From Pseudevernia furfuracea (lineage: Eukaryota > Ascomycota > Lecanoromycetes > Lecanorales > Parmeliaceae): a stretch of DNA of 64,000 nucleotides. A model generated the notes under the pieces. The model did no database searches. It saw only the letters and a list, made by a program, of their open reading frames with translations, and was not told where the DNA came from. Positions within the stretch are counted from its first letter, which is position 1. Each line of letters starts with the position of its first letter. Positions 22,496-35,484 of this stretch are shown here, one piece after another. The DNA lies in contig JAIUPT010000028.1 in NCBI GenBank assembly GCA_022315425.1, positions 434,001 through 498,000 on the forward strand, in the 5' to 3' direction. The position numbers were made by a program, and so were the translations under genes.

Positions 22496-25135
22496 TATTA
22501 CGATCGTACTCTGCATTTTCTTGACACCTACTAGACGCTAGACTCATTAAAGTCTAGTCTAGTCTTGATCAAGATCTTATCTTTTATATATACAGAGTCT
22601 CCCTTTTAAATAGTTCGATAAACTCTTTATTCTCGTCTACTCATATCTCTATAATTCTTTTAGATCTAATTCTAACATTATCAAGAGTCTTCTTCGTACG
22701 TCACTCGACGAAGAGAATTAACGAACTTATTTCTTTCTATTCGAAGCAAGTGATCGAGTCTAATAAAGAATACACTAAGTATTTCTATTATATAGACATC
22801 ACATTATATTATAAATCATCTACATTATTCGAAAGAATCTTTATTACATCTTCATTACGTCTTCATAATATCTTTATAAGAAATTCTTCTTCGCTTCGCG
22901 TTATCGAATTTTCTCGCAATAAGTCTACAATAAGACAATCAATTAATAAAATTCAGCCAATTATAGATCGTTTCGCCCGCACTAGCGTGTCTTTTAGCGT
23001 GGCGCTAGTGAGCGACTCTTATCTATCCTTCTTCTTCTCTTTCTTCTTATTCACCACATGTATTCTATATAGTTATGCAATAGAGTTATTCTATTAGTCA
23101 CTCAATAAAAGACCTCATAGCTGTTATATATTTCAACATCAATCAACGTCGAATCTTGAGGCCCTCGAAAGAATACATATTCAACTATTCGTATTCTTAA
23201 CGACACTCAATTTGATCAACGAACGTCTTCATAGTACCCTCCGTAAGAAAATTTTCTCTATGTTAATACCCCTTCTCTGCCCGCAAATTCTACCCCGTCT
23301 GACCTTCATGTTCGAATTTGTCAATAAATTACCCTCTTAGAATAACATCGTTATAAAGAACATACTTTAAAGCATTCGTATTCTTTGTTAGACGTCAAAT
23401 GATTAACAAATAAAAAAGTTATATAAGAAACAAAGAAAATCGATATTCCGTAGCTCAAAAACTCTACAATAACTTCTTCCTCCGCTCAGCTATTTCCCTC
23501 TATCAAATACATTTCGTCTTATCGACGTCGAAATTCTTCTTCTTCTTTTAAGTCTAATTCGCGATCAAACTTCTCTACATATCGTCGCGATTAGTTCTAT
23601 CTTATATTCGAAGATTTACATATCAAATTCTCATCATCAAATTCGTCTCCGCATCGAATATCAAGACTACAGCGATTCTTATCTGTTGAGAATCTTTATC
23701 AGCGATATTATATTCAGCAGTCTAACATCTCGAAATCTTTATATTTTTCTCGATTACGAGATTTTAAATCACTAAAACAACGATCTCTCTCGTCTCTTAG
23801 ACAGTCATCAAGATTAACACTTAGTTTAAGACTATCGAATTCACCTATTTTCACCGACATTAATACTTACGTTCAATTTGATGACTAAAAAATGAGAATA
23901 CTGAACAAACTAAATTACAATGATGATCACTATCCTCTCGAGTTATTCAAGATTGCGTACATTATTGCACGTCTCGAGAGAGAGACAAGTCAACACGTGT
24001 CTATTAGACGACGATATCGTTCTTATTCTATCGTCAACGAACTTCTAGATTATCTTGTCGATTTATACGAAGTATCTTTACTTATTATTGAAGACACAAA
24101 TTGACGTGCTTTCGAGAAAATAACGCAGAGCAATCAACCTTTTTTAGACTTTTATAGAGTCTTTATAAAATTCGTTAGTCGTTATACTTTCGAAGCTAAT
24201 CTTATGAGACACCTCGTAAGAAAATCAGAGCTTCGTTTTATTGACTAAGACGATATTTTAAATACTTATATAATGAAGATAAAACTTCAGCTAAAGACGT
24301 ATATAATAATAAGATAACTTCATTATCAATAATTTGCTGAGGATCTGACTGAGAGAAAAGCAGCGAGATTCGTCGAGCAATACGCTAAAGCAAAAGCTAA
24401 GGCTTACGCAAAGAAGAACAAATACGTTATTATTGCACGCTCAGATTCTACTCTCGACTTTTATAAACTTTCATAATAAGACGAAGACGACGAACTTGTT
24501 ATAATAAATTAAATCTATAGTTAGAAGCACGACAAATCGTCAATCGCTGAACTGAGTACTTAGAAAATATACGATCTAAAATATTAGAGATATCTATGAC
24601 AACAGTATTAGAATTAGTCGCAAGCATCTATTTTAAAAATCGCTAACTAATAGAGCGACTAAATTTGATCTAGCGCGTTCAAATCAATATGCGATTCGAT
24701 CAAATCTCGAACATGATGTTTTTGAGCGAATTCAGACCATTTTAGAAAAGCGTCAAGACTTATTTTTTACTCAAGCAAATTCGAATACTCAGCGACTAAT
24801 TACTTAACAATAACGTCATATAATAGCTATCTTCTTCGCCTCCCTTCGAGTTATAGTCTATAACTATCGACGACGTTATAGTCGAAGACTCGAAGCTTGT
24901 TATTAATAACGTCGTCGCTCTCGCTGAATTTGATCTTAAGAAGAAGACTGCGTTAGCGTTAAAAACTCATTTGATATTAAATTAAGATTTAAGATTCGAG
25001 CGATTCGAAAGATCTCAGTTAATTATAGATCTTTATTTTTAAATTTTCTCTCTATTCGAAATTCGAATATCAAATAACTGCTATAGAGCAAAATATCTTC
25101 TTGATCATTATTTCTTTAATTCTTCGTTAATGAGA
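22496..25135 (+). mobile_element. Non-autonomous element B2, 3' end deleted
   Basis: The 5' LTR (22,496-22,677) begins TATTACGATCG, a mutated TGTTACGATCG, and is preceded by ATCGT, the reverse complement of the B1 target duplication. The internal region includes the gag-like frame 23,892-24,104. Sequence switches to G integrase at about 25,135 without a 3' LTR. A 195-bp foreign insertion sits at 22,944-23,138. Confidence 0.8.
22944..23138. mobile_element. Solo LTR-like insertion L6 inside B2
   Basis: 195 bp absent from B1 and B3, flanked by a perfect TCAAT duplication (22,939-22,943 and 23,139-23,143). It begins TAATAAAATTCAGCC and ends ATTTCAACA. It contains the inverted motif CACTAGCG...CGCTAGTG. 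It matches none of the other LTR families here. Confidence 0.65.
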
Positions 25136-26320
25136 GAGTAAAGATAAAGCGATATCGTTTATATAACGAGCTGAGTGCGCTTTTTCAATCAAGTCGTTCT
25201 TAAAAGAAAATTACGATAAATTTTATCACGAATCTTTCTTTAAGTCGACGCAGAGATTACGTTTATAATACGATTCTTATAATCGTCGATAGATACATTA
25301 AAATAATAAAATATCTATTGATCACAAAGAAAATTAATGTCTTCGATCTCGAATAGTTACTCATAAAAGAAATCTTTCTTCGATTTGACTTATTAAAAGA
25401 TATAGTTATCGATCGTAATTCTATATTTATGAGTGCGTTTTGATCATAAGTTTGTTATTAAATGAAGATAAAACGTAGACTAAGTACTATCTTTTATTCT
25501 TAAACTAATAATCAAATCGAACGACAAAATCAAATCTTGAAATACTATCTTCGAGTTTTTTATAACGAGTAACAAAACGACTAAGCGAATCTCTTATTTA
25601 TAGTCGAGTATATCTATCAATAAAGTCAATATAAGACGTTAAATTATAGTTTATTCTATACAATATACGACTACAATCTCGACTTTAAATTAAGAATCGA
25701 GAACGATTCTTCTTAAGAGAAGATATTAAGAGCGAAAGAACGTGTAAAAGAAATTTATACGTTACGAGAAGAGCTTACGAAACGTTAATAAAAAGTATTC
25801 GAATCGTAAGCGAAAACGTATAACAAAAAGTATCAAGCATAATTCTTTTAGAAAGAAGACTTGATAATATTATTAATCAAGAATCTTAAACAAAAACGAT
25901 CAAATAAGAAGCTTTCGAATAAGATAATTGACTTATTTATTATTCGAAATATCGTAGATAAGCAAGCTTATCGATTAGCGCTTTCGTTAATCTATCGCAT
26001 ATATAACGTTTTTTATATGTCACTATTAGAACTTTATTATCATAAAGATAATAATACGATATTAGTATATATAATAGCGAAATTAATAGATAATGAAGAA
26101 GAATAAGAGATTAAAAAGATCTTAAACAAGCGAAAGCGTAAGAGTGAGATAAAATATCTTATTCGTTAAACTAAATATTCTTATAAGTATAATTAATAAG
26201 TATTAGAGAAAGATATAAAATATTCGTAGAAGTTATAAGACGCTTTCGAAAAGTTAAAGAAGCGAAGACGAAGAGCACGATAGATATATAAAAGATAATA
26301 TCTCGAAGAGTAACGATTTT
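25136..26320 (+). pseudogene. Integrase/chromodomain relic of the second G copy
   Basis: Integrase core relic, then an open piece at 25,861-26,106 with DKQAYRLALSLIYRIYNVFY, then the chromodomain relic KRKSEIKYLIR at about 26,110-26,260. Colinear with 12,000-10,700 on the other strand. Confidence 0.75.
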
Positions 26321-26599
26321 AAAATTGTTCGAAGATATCGTAATAAAAAAAGATATTTAAAGGTCAAAGAGAATCGAAAAAACACAACTCATAAGCAGCG
26401 TAGAGTATATCTATTATATCTAACTCGAAGATTAGACGCATTAAAGATGTCGACGTAAGATTAGATTACTTCGTCTCTTATATTATCTCGTTCTTATTCT
26501 CTTAATCTCTCTTATTATTATTCTTACTCTCGTTCTTCTCGTCGTTCGCATCAATCTTTTAAATAATAATATTCACATTTAATTTCTTCAACTTTCTAA

Positions 26600-27576
26600 T
26601 TCTAGCTATGATGAATTCGATGAAAGAGACGACGAGAGACGTCGAGAAAGCGAGAGCCTCGTCGAGAAAAGACGACTCGAAGACGTCGACCTCGTCGACG
26701 AGAGCCTCGTTCTCTTAGTCATTATCGTTATTGTTCTCATTATTATAATCGTCGTTATCTTCGTTATCGTTGCGATTGTTATCGTCTTCGTTATTATTAT
26801 CGTTAAAAGACGACGAAGAAAAGTCTAATGAAGAAGAGAAAAAGATCAAATTAAGCGACGAAAGATTCGTCTAAAAGTAACGTTAATATAATCAAAGCGT
26901 GATATTAACGAACTCGAAGCACATATCGAAAAGCGCATAATATTATATATATCTCGAAGGGTCTTCGACAAATTGCGTAGAGTTTTAATCTAATCTAAAA
27001 TCGTCGTTAACATATCGAGTTTCTTATGCTCATCTAAACGATTCTACATTCGTTGATGCGCTGAGAGCAACTTATCAAATCGTTTAATTTAACGCATTAA
27101 CGTCGCACGACTAACGTAGTTATAATAATACGAGTCTCAGCGACGTCGCATCGATCGAGCGTATCTAACTCGAAGACGAAACACGTTATTCGCGAACGTT
27201 CGAATCGCGACAATTGCTGAAATCTATTAATACTTCGATTAATTCATATTTTGTTTACGCTATTAATGCGTTTCGAATAAAAATACATATAGTCACGCAG
27301 TTGACTTTCCCCTTCGCACAATTATTATATCGTGTCAAATTGTTATCTTCGTTATCGAACTTGTTATTGTACGATTCTACGTCGTGCTCTCAAGCACGAC
27401 GCGCACAACGATAATACGAATTCTTTAAGAGACGCTTCACTATACGAGTGAATCGTACGACAAGCGTCGCGAGAGCGAGCTAAAAGCGTGTTAATAACGT
27501 ATACGAAAATCGAGAAGCTTAGACTTACGACTAATAATATAAGAATCGAGAAAACAATTGAAGCTATCATAATCAA
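26600..27576 (-). pseudogene. Opposite-strand frame of the second G copy
   Basis: Mirrored copy of the frame at 9,365-10,408. The N-terminal 68 codons or so (27,570-27,364) are intact: a Met, a hydrophobic run of about 26 residues (IVFSILILLVVSLSFSIFVY), then NTLLARSRDACRTIHSYSEA. Near 26,830-26,620 the C-terminal part has an Asn/Asp-rich tract and VFESSFLDEALAFSTSLVVS. A single N-terminal membrane segment or signal is suggested. The middle part is degraded. Confidence 0.45.
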
Positions 27577-28029
27577 ATAGATAATACGATAAGATTTAAT
27601 ATATATATAAGAAGTGTAATATCTACGTTTAATAGCTATGAATTAAAATAGAGAAGAGTGTGTTTTATAAAAAACAAAAAGTTTAAAAAAATAAACTTAT
27701 ATATAACTTACGACTAGCGTATAATAATTATTCACGTCGCGCATCTATAACGACGACGACGCGATCACGCGATTTACAACTCAAACAATAAGAGACATTA
27801 ACAACGTCGACAAACTTCACGTCGTCTACGATTATACGAACATTTTTATTCTTATGCGTAAGGCGTAGAGATATTACAATCTACGCATTTCAAATTGAGA
27901 TTTACAATGTCAGCGCGAAGCTAATCTAGAAGAACTCTTTTTCTTATATTCTCTTTGGAGTTTAAAGAATTTTAATGAGTCTATTTAGAGCAATGAATTC
28001 GAGAACGAATTCTTAAAGAGAGAAGATCA

Positions 28030-28290
28030 TGTTAACAGCGAGATCAAGAGAATAGCTATCGTATAAGCTCGAAAATTGTCGAGCGTAATCGAATCGCTTG
28101 ATATACGCATGTCAAGCGAATTCTTGACGTGAGAAGCTTAAGAGGGTCATGTCTCGAAGTTTCTTATTTTTCTTTCTTAAGAATTAGTCTTACTATTAGA
28201 TATACTATACGCAATATATATATCTTCGCTAAGTTCACATTGCTACACAATTCTAGTCTATCTTATATATATCTATATTATATAAGATAG
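28030..28290 (+). mobile_element. 3' LTR of the second G copy, end truncated
   Basis: TGTTAACAGCGAGATC... follows the purine tract AAAGAGAGAAGATCA. The last bases (expected TTAGTCTAACA) are missing, and the hAT relic begins at about 28,291. Confidence 0.75.
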
Positions 28291-29261
28291 TATGAAGAAA
28301 TATTTATAAAGTATTTAAACGATTATCTTAAACTTAATAAAGATAAGTAATCGTAAATTAAATATTTAATTTAGTTTATAAAGTCTTTTTACGTCTATAT
28401 AAAGCTAATAAATTAAGATAAAGACGCGACGATTTATTATATTTTTAATATTTATAATAAAATATTTAATTATATTAAAAAGAAGATAGAGAAGTTAAAG
28501 CGTAAGCAGATTTCGTAAAAAAGAGAATTACTAAGAAATCTTAAAACGACTTATAAGAAGTTAAGTAAGTATTACGAGTAGATTTAATTAAAAGTAAAAT
28601 ATCTTTTTAAGTAAATAACACTTTTACGTTTAAGTTATGAGAATATAACTCTTAAAGAAAAGAATTAAGAGATTAATTCGAGCGAAATATCGTAAATAAA
28701 GATATATTAAGACGCGTTAAAAAAGACGTATTAAAATTATAAAAATCTTAACTTTAATAAATAGATTAAGAGAGTCATACGAGTTAGAAGACGTGTTTTC
28801 ACGCTTAATAACGCTTTTAATAATATTTTTATAAAAGTAAAAGTGAGATTAGATTAATTTTTATAATATAAAATAAATTATAAATATTCTAGTAATTATT
28901 TTAGTTATTATTAATTTTTTAATTTTAATAAAGCATCTTTTCGTAAATTAGTTTACGATTTTAAGATAATAAAGAAAATTGAAATTTTAGACTTTATTAA
29001 TAACTCGTATTACTCATAATATTCTAGTCGTAGTTAAAGAATCTATTATATATAAATAATATTTCTTATACGTTAAAAGATATTACGAAAATTAAAAGTA
29101 TTATACGCTTTCGACTTTTCGCGCTTTAATAATAATTTTACACGTCGAATATTAGTAGAATCTAGATTAATAAACTAAACTTGATCTAAAGAGAGATCTA
29201 AGTCTATCGCTCGAAGTTAAACTAATTAATTATAATATACGAATATATCACTCGATCGAAT
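28291..29261 (+). pseudogene. hAT-family transposase relic H (left part)
   Basis: RIP-degraded plus-strand coding remnant, colinear with the minus-strand copy at 62,660-60,640. That copy extends further 5' and shows the hAT core (LTLIIDNARNNNIMFRDL), which is why this piece is assigned to hAT. Here segments such as KYLNDYLKLNKDK and FIKSFYVYIKLIN are readable. It is interrupted at 29,261 by element B3 and resumes at 38,667. Confidence 0.6.
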
Positions 29262-30311
29262 TGTTACGGTCGTACCCTGCATCCCCTTGACATCGGCTAG
29301 GCGCTAGGCTCATTGAAGTCTAGTCTAGTCTTGGCGGAGGCCTTGTCTTCTACATATACAGAGCCTCTCTCCTAGATAGTTCGATAGACTCTTTATCCTC
29401 GTCTACTCATATCCCTATGATTCTTTTAGATCTGATTCTAACATTATAAAGAGTCTTCTTCGTACGCCACTCGGCGAAGAGAATTGACGGGCTTATTTCT
29501 TTCTACTCGAAGCAAGTGATCGAGCCTAATAAAGAATACACTAAGTATTTCTATTATACAGACATCTCATTACATTATAAATCATCTACATTATTCGAAA
29601 GAATCTTCATTACACTCATCTTCGCAAGAAAATCTTCTCTAAGCGAACACTGCTTCTTCGTCTTCTCTGCTCGCAAATTCTACCTCGTCTGAGCTTCATA
29701 TCTGAATTTGCAAACAAATTACTCTCTTATAATAACATCTTTACAAAGAATACACTTTAAAGCATTTATATTCTTTGCTAGGTGTCAAACGATTAATAAA
29801 TAAAAAAGTTATATAAGAAACAAAGAAATTCGATATTTCGCACCAATTCCAATATCGAAATTCCTACACTCAACATCAAAACACTTCTCAAACAATAACT
29901 TCTTTCTCCACTCAGTCATTTTCCTCTATCAAATATATTTCGTCTCATCGACGTCGAAATTCTTCTTCTTCTAGATCTGGTTCGCGATCAAACTTCTCTA
30001 CATATCGTCGCGACCAGTTCTATCTTATATTCGAGAATCTACATATCAAATTCTCATCATCAAATTCGCCTCCGCTTCGCATATCAAGAGTACAGCGATT
30101 CTTATCTATTAAGAATCTCTTTCAACGATATTATACTCAGCAGCAATCTTAGAATAAGTCGATATAAGATCATAATTCATCTTCTTCTCGATTATCGCTA
30201 AGATAGCGATCTTTCTCGCCTTTCAGATAAGCATCGAAACTCACTTCAAGACTATCGAATTCACCTGTTTTTATCGACATCAATAGTCACGTTTAATTTG
30301 ATAACTGAAAA

Positions 30312-31076
30312 ATGAGAATTCAAGACAAACTGAATCATAATGATGATCACTATTCTCACGAGTCATTTAAGATTGCGTACATTATTGCACGTCTCGAAGG
30401 AGAGACAAGTCAACACGTGTCTTTTAGACGACGATATCGTTCTTATTCGATAGTCAACGAACTTCTAAATCATCTTATCGATTTATACGAAATATCTCTG
30501 TTCATTATTTCACACATAAATTGACATGCTTTCAAGAAATTGACGCAGAGTAATCAGTCTTTTTCAGAGTTCTATAGAGCTTTTATGAAATGCACTCGTC
30601 TATGTGACGAGAAGAAGAATCTTATGAGATATCTTATAATAAAATCAGAGCTTCGTTCTTTGAATCAAAGCGATGCTTTAGACACTTATATAATGAAGAT
30701 AAAACCTCAGCTAAAGACGTATATAATGATAAGACAACTTCATTATCAATAATTTGCTGAGGGTCTGACTGAGAGAAAAGCAGCGAGATTCGTCGAGCAA
30801 TACGCTAAAGCAAAAGCTGAGACTTACGCAAAGAAGAGCAAATACGTCATTATTGCACGCTCAGACCCTGCTCTCGACTTTCATAAACTTTCACAATGAG
30901 ACGAAGACGACGAACTTGTTATAATAAACTAAACCTATAGTCAGAAGCACGACAAATCGTCAATCGCTGAACTGAGTACTCAGAAAATATACGATCTAAA
31001 ATGTCAGAGATATCTATAACAACAGTGTCAGAATCAGTCGCAAGCATCTATTTTGAAAATCGCTGACTGATAGAGC
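30312..31076 (+). pseudogene. Gag-like relic of element B3
   Basis: Two adjacent open pieces (30,312-30,524 and 30,540-30,752) form one gag-like unit: MRIQDKLNHNDDHYSHESFK, then QSFSEFYRAFMKCTRLCDEK and LRSLNQSDALDTYIMKIKPQ, continuing as AEGLTERKAARFVEQYAKAK. The order and the SFSEFY-type segment resemble the capsid-region gag of fungal gypsy elements. A frameshift or stop at 30,525-30,539 separates the halves. No pol follows; instead comes the roughly 450-bp module shared with A2. Confidence 0.65.
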
Positions 31077-31800
31077 GACTGAATTTGGCCTAGCGCGCTC
31101 AAATCAATATGCGATCCGATCAAACCTCGAACATAATGTTTTTGAGCGGTTCCAGGCCATTTCAGAAAAGCGCCAAGACTCATTTTTCACTCAAGCAAAT
31201 TCGAATACTCAACGACTAATTACTCAACAACAACGTCATATGACAGCTACCTTCTTCGCCTCCTCTCGAGCTATAGTCTATGACTGTCGACGACGTCATA
31301 GCCGAAGGCCCGAAGCTTGTTATTGATAACGTCGTCGCTCTCGCTGAATTTGATCTCAAGAAGAAGACTGCGTCAGCGTCAAAAACCCATTTCATATTAA
31401 ATTAAGATTTAAGATTCGAGCGGTTCGAAAGGTCTCAGTCAATCACAGACCTTCATTTTTGAATTTCTTCTCTATTCGAAATTCGAATATTAAATGGCTG
31501 CTGTAGGGCAAAACATCTTCTTGATCATTATTTCTTTAATTCTTCGTCAATGAAGATCATTTTAGAACCTCTATTATCGCATAACGTTACGCTAGCGACA
31601 TGATATCGTCAAAGATATCATCGTCGGAAATTCACCGCTAGAGTCATCGAGAAAGCGAGCGCTAGGGTCAAAAGTTCTTTGTTTTTTATGATTTTTCAGC
31701 AATCAAGCATATATGACGTTTGTTTTTTCTTCTTCTTTTCTTTCGGGGGCATATATCTGTCTATCGCACTGGGGACCAGCGCTTCTTCGGAGGGGGGTAG

Positions 31801-31974
31801 TGTTACGGCCGTATTCTGTATCCTCTTGACATCGACTAGACGCTAGACTCATTGAAGCCTAGTCTAGTCTTGGCGGAGGCCTTGTCTTCTACATATACAG
31901 AGTCTCCCTTTTAAATAGTTCGATAGACTCTTTATTCTCGTCTATTTATACCTCTATAATTCTTCTAGACCTGA
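31801..31974 (+). mobile_element. 3' LTR of element B3, first part
   Basis: TGTTACGGCCGTATTC... runs to CTAGACCTGA, where element C is inserted; the last 8 bp (TTCTAACA) lie at 38,659-38,666. Confidence 0.9.
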
Positions 31975-32197
31975 TGTTAGAAACTTGACATAGAGCTGAA
32001 CTAGCGATGTGGTGTTATGTATAAATAGAATATTAACTATGTAGAGTAATTACAAGAAGTGCTTTGTGCGTATCAAAGTAATGCTTCACTGCGGAGTTAA
32101 CGGATATAACTCGTAGAGCTGGGGCTAGCCGACCAGCCTAGAGTATAACACAGCAAGCAAGCAGATAAGTCAGCCGTCATGAACTAGAATCGTGACA
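31975..32197 (-). mobile_element. 3' LTR of element C
   Basis: On the plus strand TGTTAGAAACTTGACATAGA...AATCGTGACA, 223 bp. Partner of 38,431-38,653. Confidence 0.9.
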
Positions 32198-32979
32198 TTA
32201 CCCCCCCCTTCAAATTGAAGCTTCGACGACGACTACTTCTATCTCCTTCCTGAGTGATCGATAATAGGAACAGGCCCAGCCGTACGCAGAGAAGCGTTAC
32301 TCAGTTGTGACGACGATGCGAGCATCGTCTTGACTTAATATTTTAACACGAATCAGGTGCTCTTCTGCGTCTCAGTTCTATTATCGAAGATTAGTGTCAT
32401 TAGTAATGATGCTCACTCAGCGAGCTTCTTAAATAATCGATGTGATTCTAATCTCTCTAATTTGAAGTGATGAAAGTCTATTATCAAGTTCGCATAGTCT
32501 GTTATGCTTATAAAGTTCTTTCACGTGATTTCGTTCTTGCTATTCTTATAGCCCGTTTATTTGATTTTATAAAGAAGATATTCTTTATCTTCAGTGATAG
32601 AGTTCTTTCTTCTGTCGTTTATTTTGAAATCAAGTATTTTCGTGACGTCGTAGATGTTCTCTTCTTCGTCGATTTTCATCGAGAACGACGAAGAAATTTA
32701 TTATTCTAACAGCGAGTCGCTTTTGTCGAGATGTAACAATCAAGAATAAAAGACTAGATAAATCTTCAGAGATTAAGAGAGATCTAACTTATACGTTATA
32801 TTTCTCAGTGCTTTGATAATTCTATAAGAATCGATATTTTTGTGATCGAGTAATCTGTTCGATCGTACTATCTTAATATTTCTTTTATTCAATATGATCA
32901 TGTTCCTTATCTTGAACTCTAACGCTAAGAGTCGATAACGATCTACTTGCTTCTTCTATAGAGCTTAAAATCATTTAAA

Positions 32980-33933
32980 TTAATCTCGAAGATATATTCT
33001 TATTTGATCAATTTTATCAATAAAGATATTAACTAATTTAATATCTCTCTTTGCTCTTTGCGTGGCGCTAGAATTCAAAGAAGAAGATGATTCTACTTCT
33101 AATCGCGAAATATATCTCTTAATTACTAGAAATAATGATAGTTCTATGAAGACGTTGACGTTCGAGTTGACTTCGAATTTAGCTATGAGAAGCATATCTA
33201 TTCATTTATCTTAATTGTAATTAACGTAAGCTCGAAGAAATTGTTTAAGAGCAGCATTAGCGCTTTTAGTTTGATCGTCTATTTCAGAATAAAATGTCGT
33301 GAAAAGTTTTAAGACTGTGTCTACTCGTTGATAGAGTCTTTTTTAAAAGTGTGCGACGAACTAAGTGTCACGATCTGAGATTATGAAGAAGGGGTATTCT
33401 TCTTCTCTTCAAACCCATTCGATAAATACTTATATCACGACTTTTATCTCTAAGAAATTCAACGAGATGAACTTCTTCTTTTTGAATAGTCTATTCACTA
33501 CAATCATGATATGCTAATATAATCTTTTATATCTTTGATATATGAGTAAGTATATTATGAAGTCAATCGAAATGTTATATTAATATCGATTCGATATGGG
33601 AAGCGATTTGAGTAGTTCATGTTTGTCTTCGCGATACGACTTAGATCTCAGATAGTCGTAACAGCTTTTAACGTAACGAGTAACTGAGTCGATTATGCGA
33701 GATCAAAAGTAGTGAGTGCTGAGACGACTGTAAGTTGAGAAGCGTCTCGCGTGATCTTCTAATAACGTTTTATATATTTCTCGAATGATTCTTATACGTA
33801 ATTTAGACACATTGAGAACGAATAATCTATTGTTAACATATAATAGATTCTGATGAATTTGATAGTCAGTCAATTTCAACTTGAGATAGTTCTTCTTGAA
33901 TAGCTCTGGCGATATCTTTCTTTGATCTGTCAA
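32980..33933 (-). pseudogene. Integrase region relic of element C
   Basis: The piece 33,933-33,703 (minus) reads QIHQNLLYVNNRLFVLNVSK and RIIREIYKTLLEDHARRFST, matching the N-terminal zinc-binding region of Ty3-type integrase (H-H-C-C). A further piece at 33,195-32,980 lies toward the C-terminus. Stops interrupt the core between them. Confidence 0.7.
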
Positions 33934-34110
33934 CTTGACTTATATAATGTCTTATACAAGTTTATCGTTCTTATAGACGTTTCTTATCTAACTTATTAGT
34001 TTCGATTCCTTATTAGTAGAGATTTCGATCGATTCTTCTTCGAACTTCTTATTATCGATGTCGTTCTGTTCGCTAAGGTCGTAAATCTTTGAAGTCAAAC
34101 AAGTTATTTT

Positions 34111-34330
34111 CTACTCAGTCTCATCTAGCAAGAACGATATTAATCTTATAATATCCTTGATCTCAGAGTTAAGATTCTTATTCTTCAGAATGGTGCGATG
34201 TCGATATTGAGTACGATTATTATTTTCGCTCTCTGGCAAGTCTTCAACTCTTCTCGTAAGGCTGTCGAGTTTAGTGCTCTGTTTCCCAGGGCGATATATT
34301 ATTCGAAAGTTGAAGTCCGTCAAGAACTCA
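34111..34330 (-). pseudogene. RNase H C-terminal relic of element C
   Basis: DFNFRIIYRPGKQSTKLDSL and TRR follow the family's YRPGKxNxxADALSRR end of RNase H; the catalytic Asp of ADALSR is recognisable as LDSLTRR. Confidence 0.75.
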
Positions 34331-35034
34331 GCTTATCTGACTTGTCTTGAGTTTAGCTGCTTGAAAGTCATGAAGTACTGTAAGTTCTTATAATTCGAAA
34401 TGACTTATATTGAGTCTTCGACGACGATATTCGTTAACTCAGATCGTCACTCTTCGAATGCTCGAACGATAGTTATTAACTCTTTGTCGTAGATGTCGTA
34501 ATTATATTCTACTAAAGACATCTTCTTAGAAAGAAACGCTACTGATCTTAGCGTGTCGTTCTCTTTCTTTTAAGATAATACGACGACTATTACGAAATTG
34601 AAGGCGTCAGTCTTCAGTCAAGTCTTGCGATTAGAGTCGAAATGCGCGAGAATTGAAGCTATCGTAAATGTCTTCTTCAGAGCTTCGAACGAACGCTGTT
34701 TAGAACTTTCTTAAGTTTATGAATAGATAAAATTGTTCTTTACTTACGTGCGAGTGAGATTTGTTAGTGAGGTCGCAATTAACGAGTATTCGAAAATAAA
34801 CTTTCTATAAAAGTTAACGAATTTAAGAAACGTCTGAACATCTCTGATGTATCTGAGTTTCTTTTATTAAACGATTACGTCGATCTTTCTTTGATTCATT
34901 TTCACTTCGTTAGTGATTATAATCAATTCGAGATATTTGACTCTGATAATATGAAAATCACACTTGTCGATGTTCAAGTACAAGTCTACTTCTTGAAGTT
35001 TTGACAATATCTTCTCAACGTGAGAAATATGCTC

Positions 35035-35484
35035 TTATAAGGTGTTACTATAGATAAGAATATCGTCTAAGTAAGCGATGTAGAATACGTTCAAGTACTC
35101 GCGAAGAATTTCGTTGATGAACGCTTGAAACGTGACTGATACGTTACATAGCTCGAACGATATTACGTTATATTCGAATAGGTCATAGCGTGTTAAAAAG
35201 ATCGTTTTGTGTTTCTCTTCTTTCTTTATACGAATTTCATTAAATGCGACTATAATGTCGAATTTGCTATAAATCTTGACGACGCAAAGCTTTATTAGAG
35301 TCTTCTTGATAAGTGAGAGTGCGTTTCTATTGAGAACGATTAAAGCGTTCAGAGCCTTATAATCTACACAGATTCTCAGTCTCTTATTCGATTTCTTTAT
35401 AATGAGTATCGATGCTATATAAGATGAGATACTTAATCGAATATAATCCTTACTCAGCATTTTCTCGATATATTTCTTGATCAT
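35035..35484 (-). pseudogene. Reverse transcriptase relic of element C
   Basis: A 149-codon open stretch (an alternative codon at its left end) contains LRICVDYKALNALIVLNRNA, the palm segment IYSKFDIIVAFNEIRIK and the intact catalytic AYLDDILIYSN. This is a typical Ty3/gypsy RT core. It lies upstream of RNase H and integrase in the proper order on the minus strand. The frame is open only within this piece. Confidence 0.85.

Larger units (their letters stand above)
21616..28290 (+). mobile_element. Second G copy, inverted and 5'-truncated
   Basis: Colinear with 16,616-8,634 but on the plus strand: RT (21,616 on), RNase H start, B2 insertion (22,496), integrase, chromodomain, opposite-strand frame and 3' LTR (28,030-28,290). 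It lacks gag, protease and the first part of RT. It shares with the left copy both the nested LTR context and the B insertion, so the duplication is younger than those insertions. About 1.2 kb or more is deleted at about 25,135 (3' end of B2, end of RNase H, start of integrase). Confidence 0.8.
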
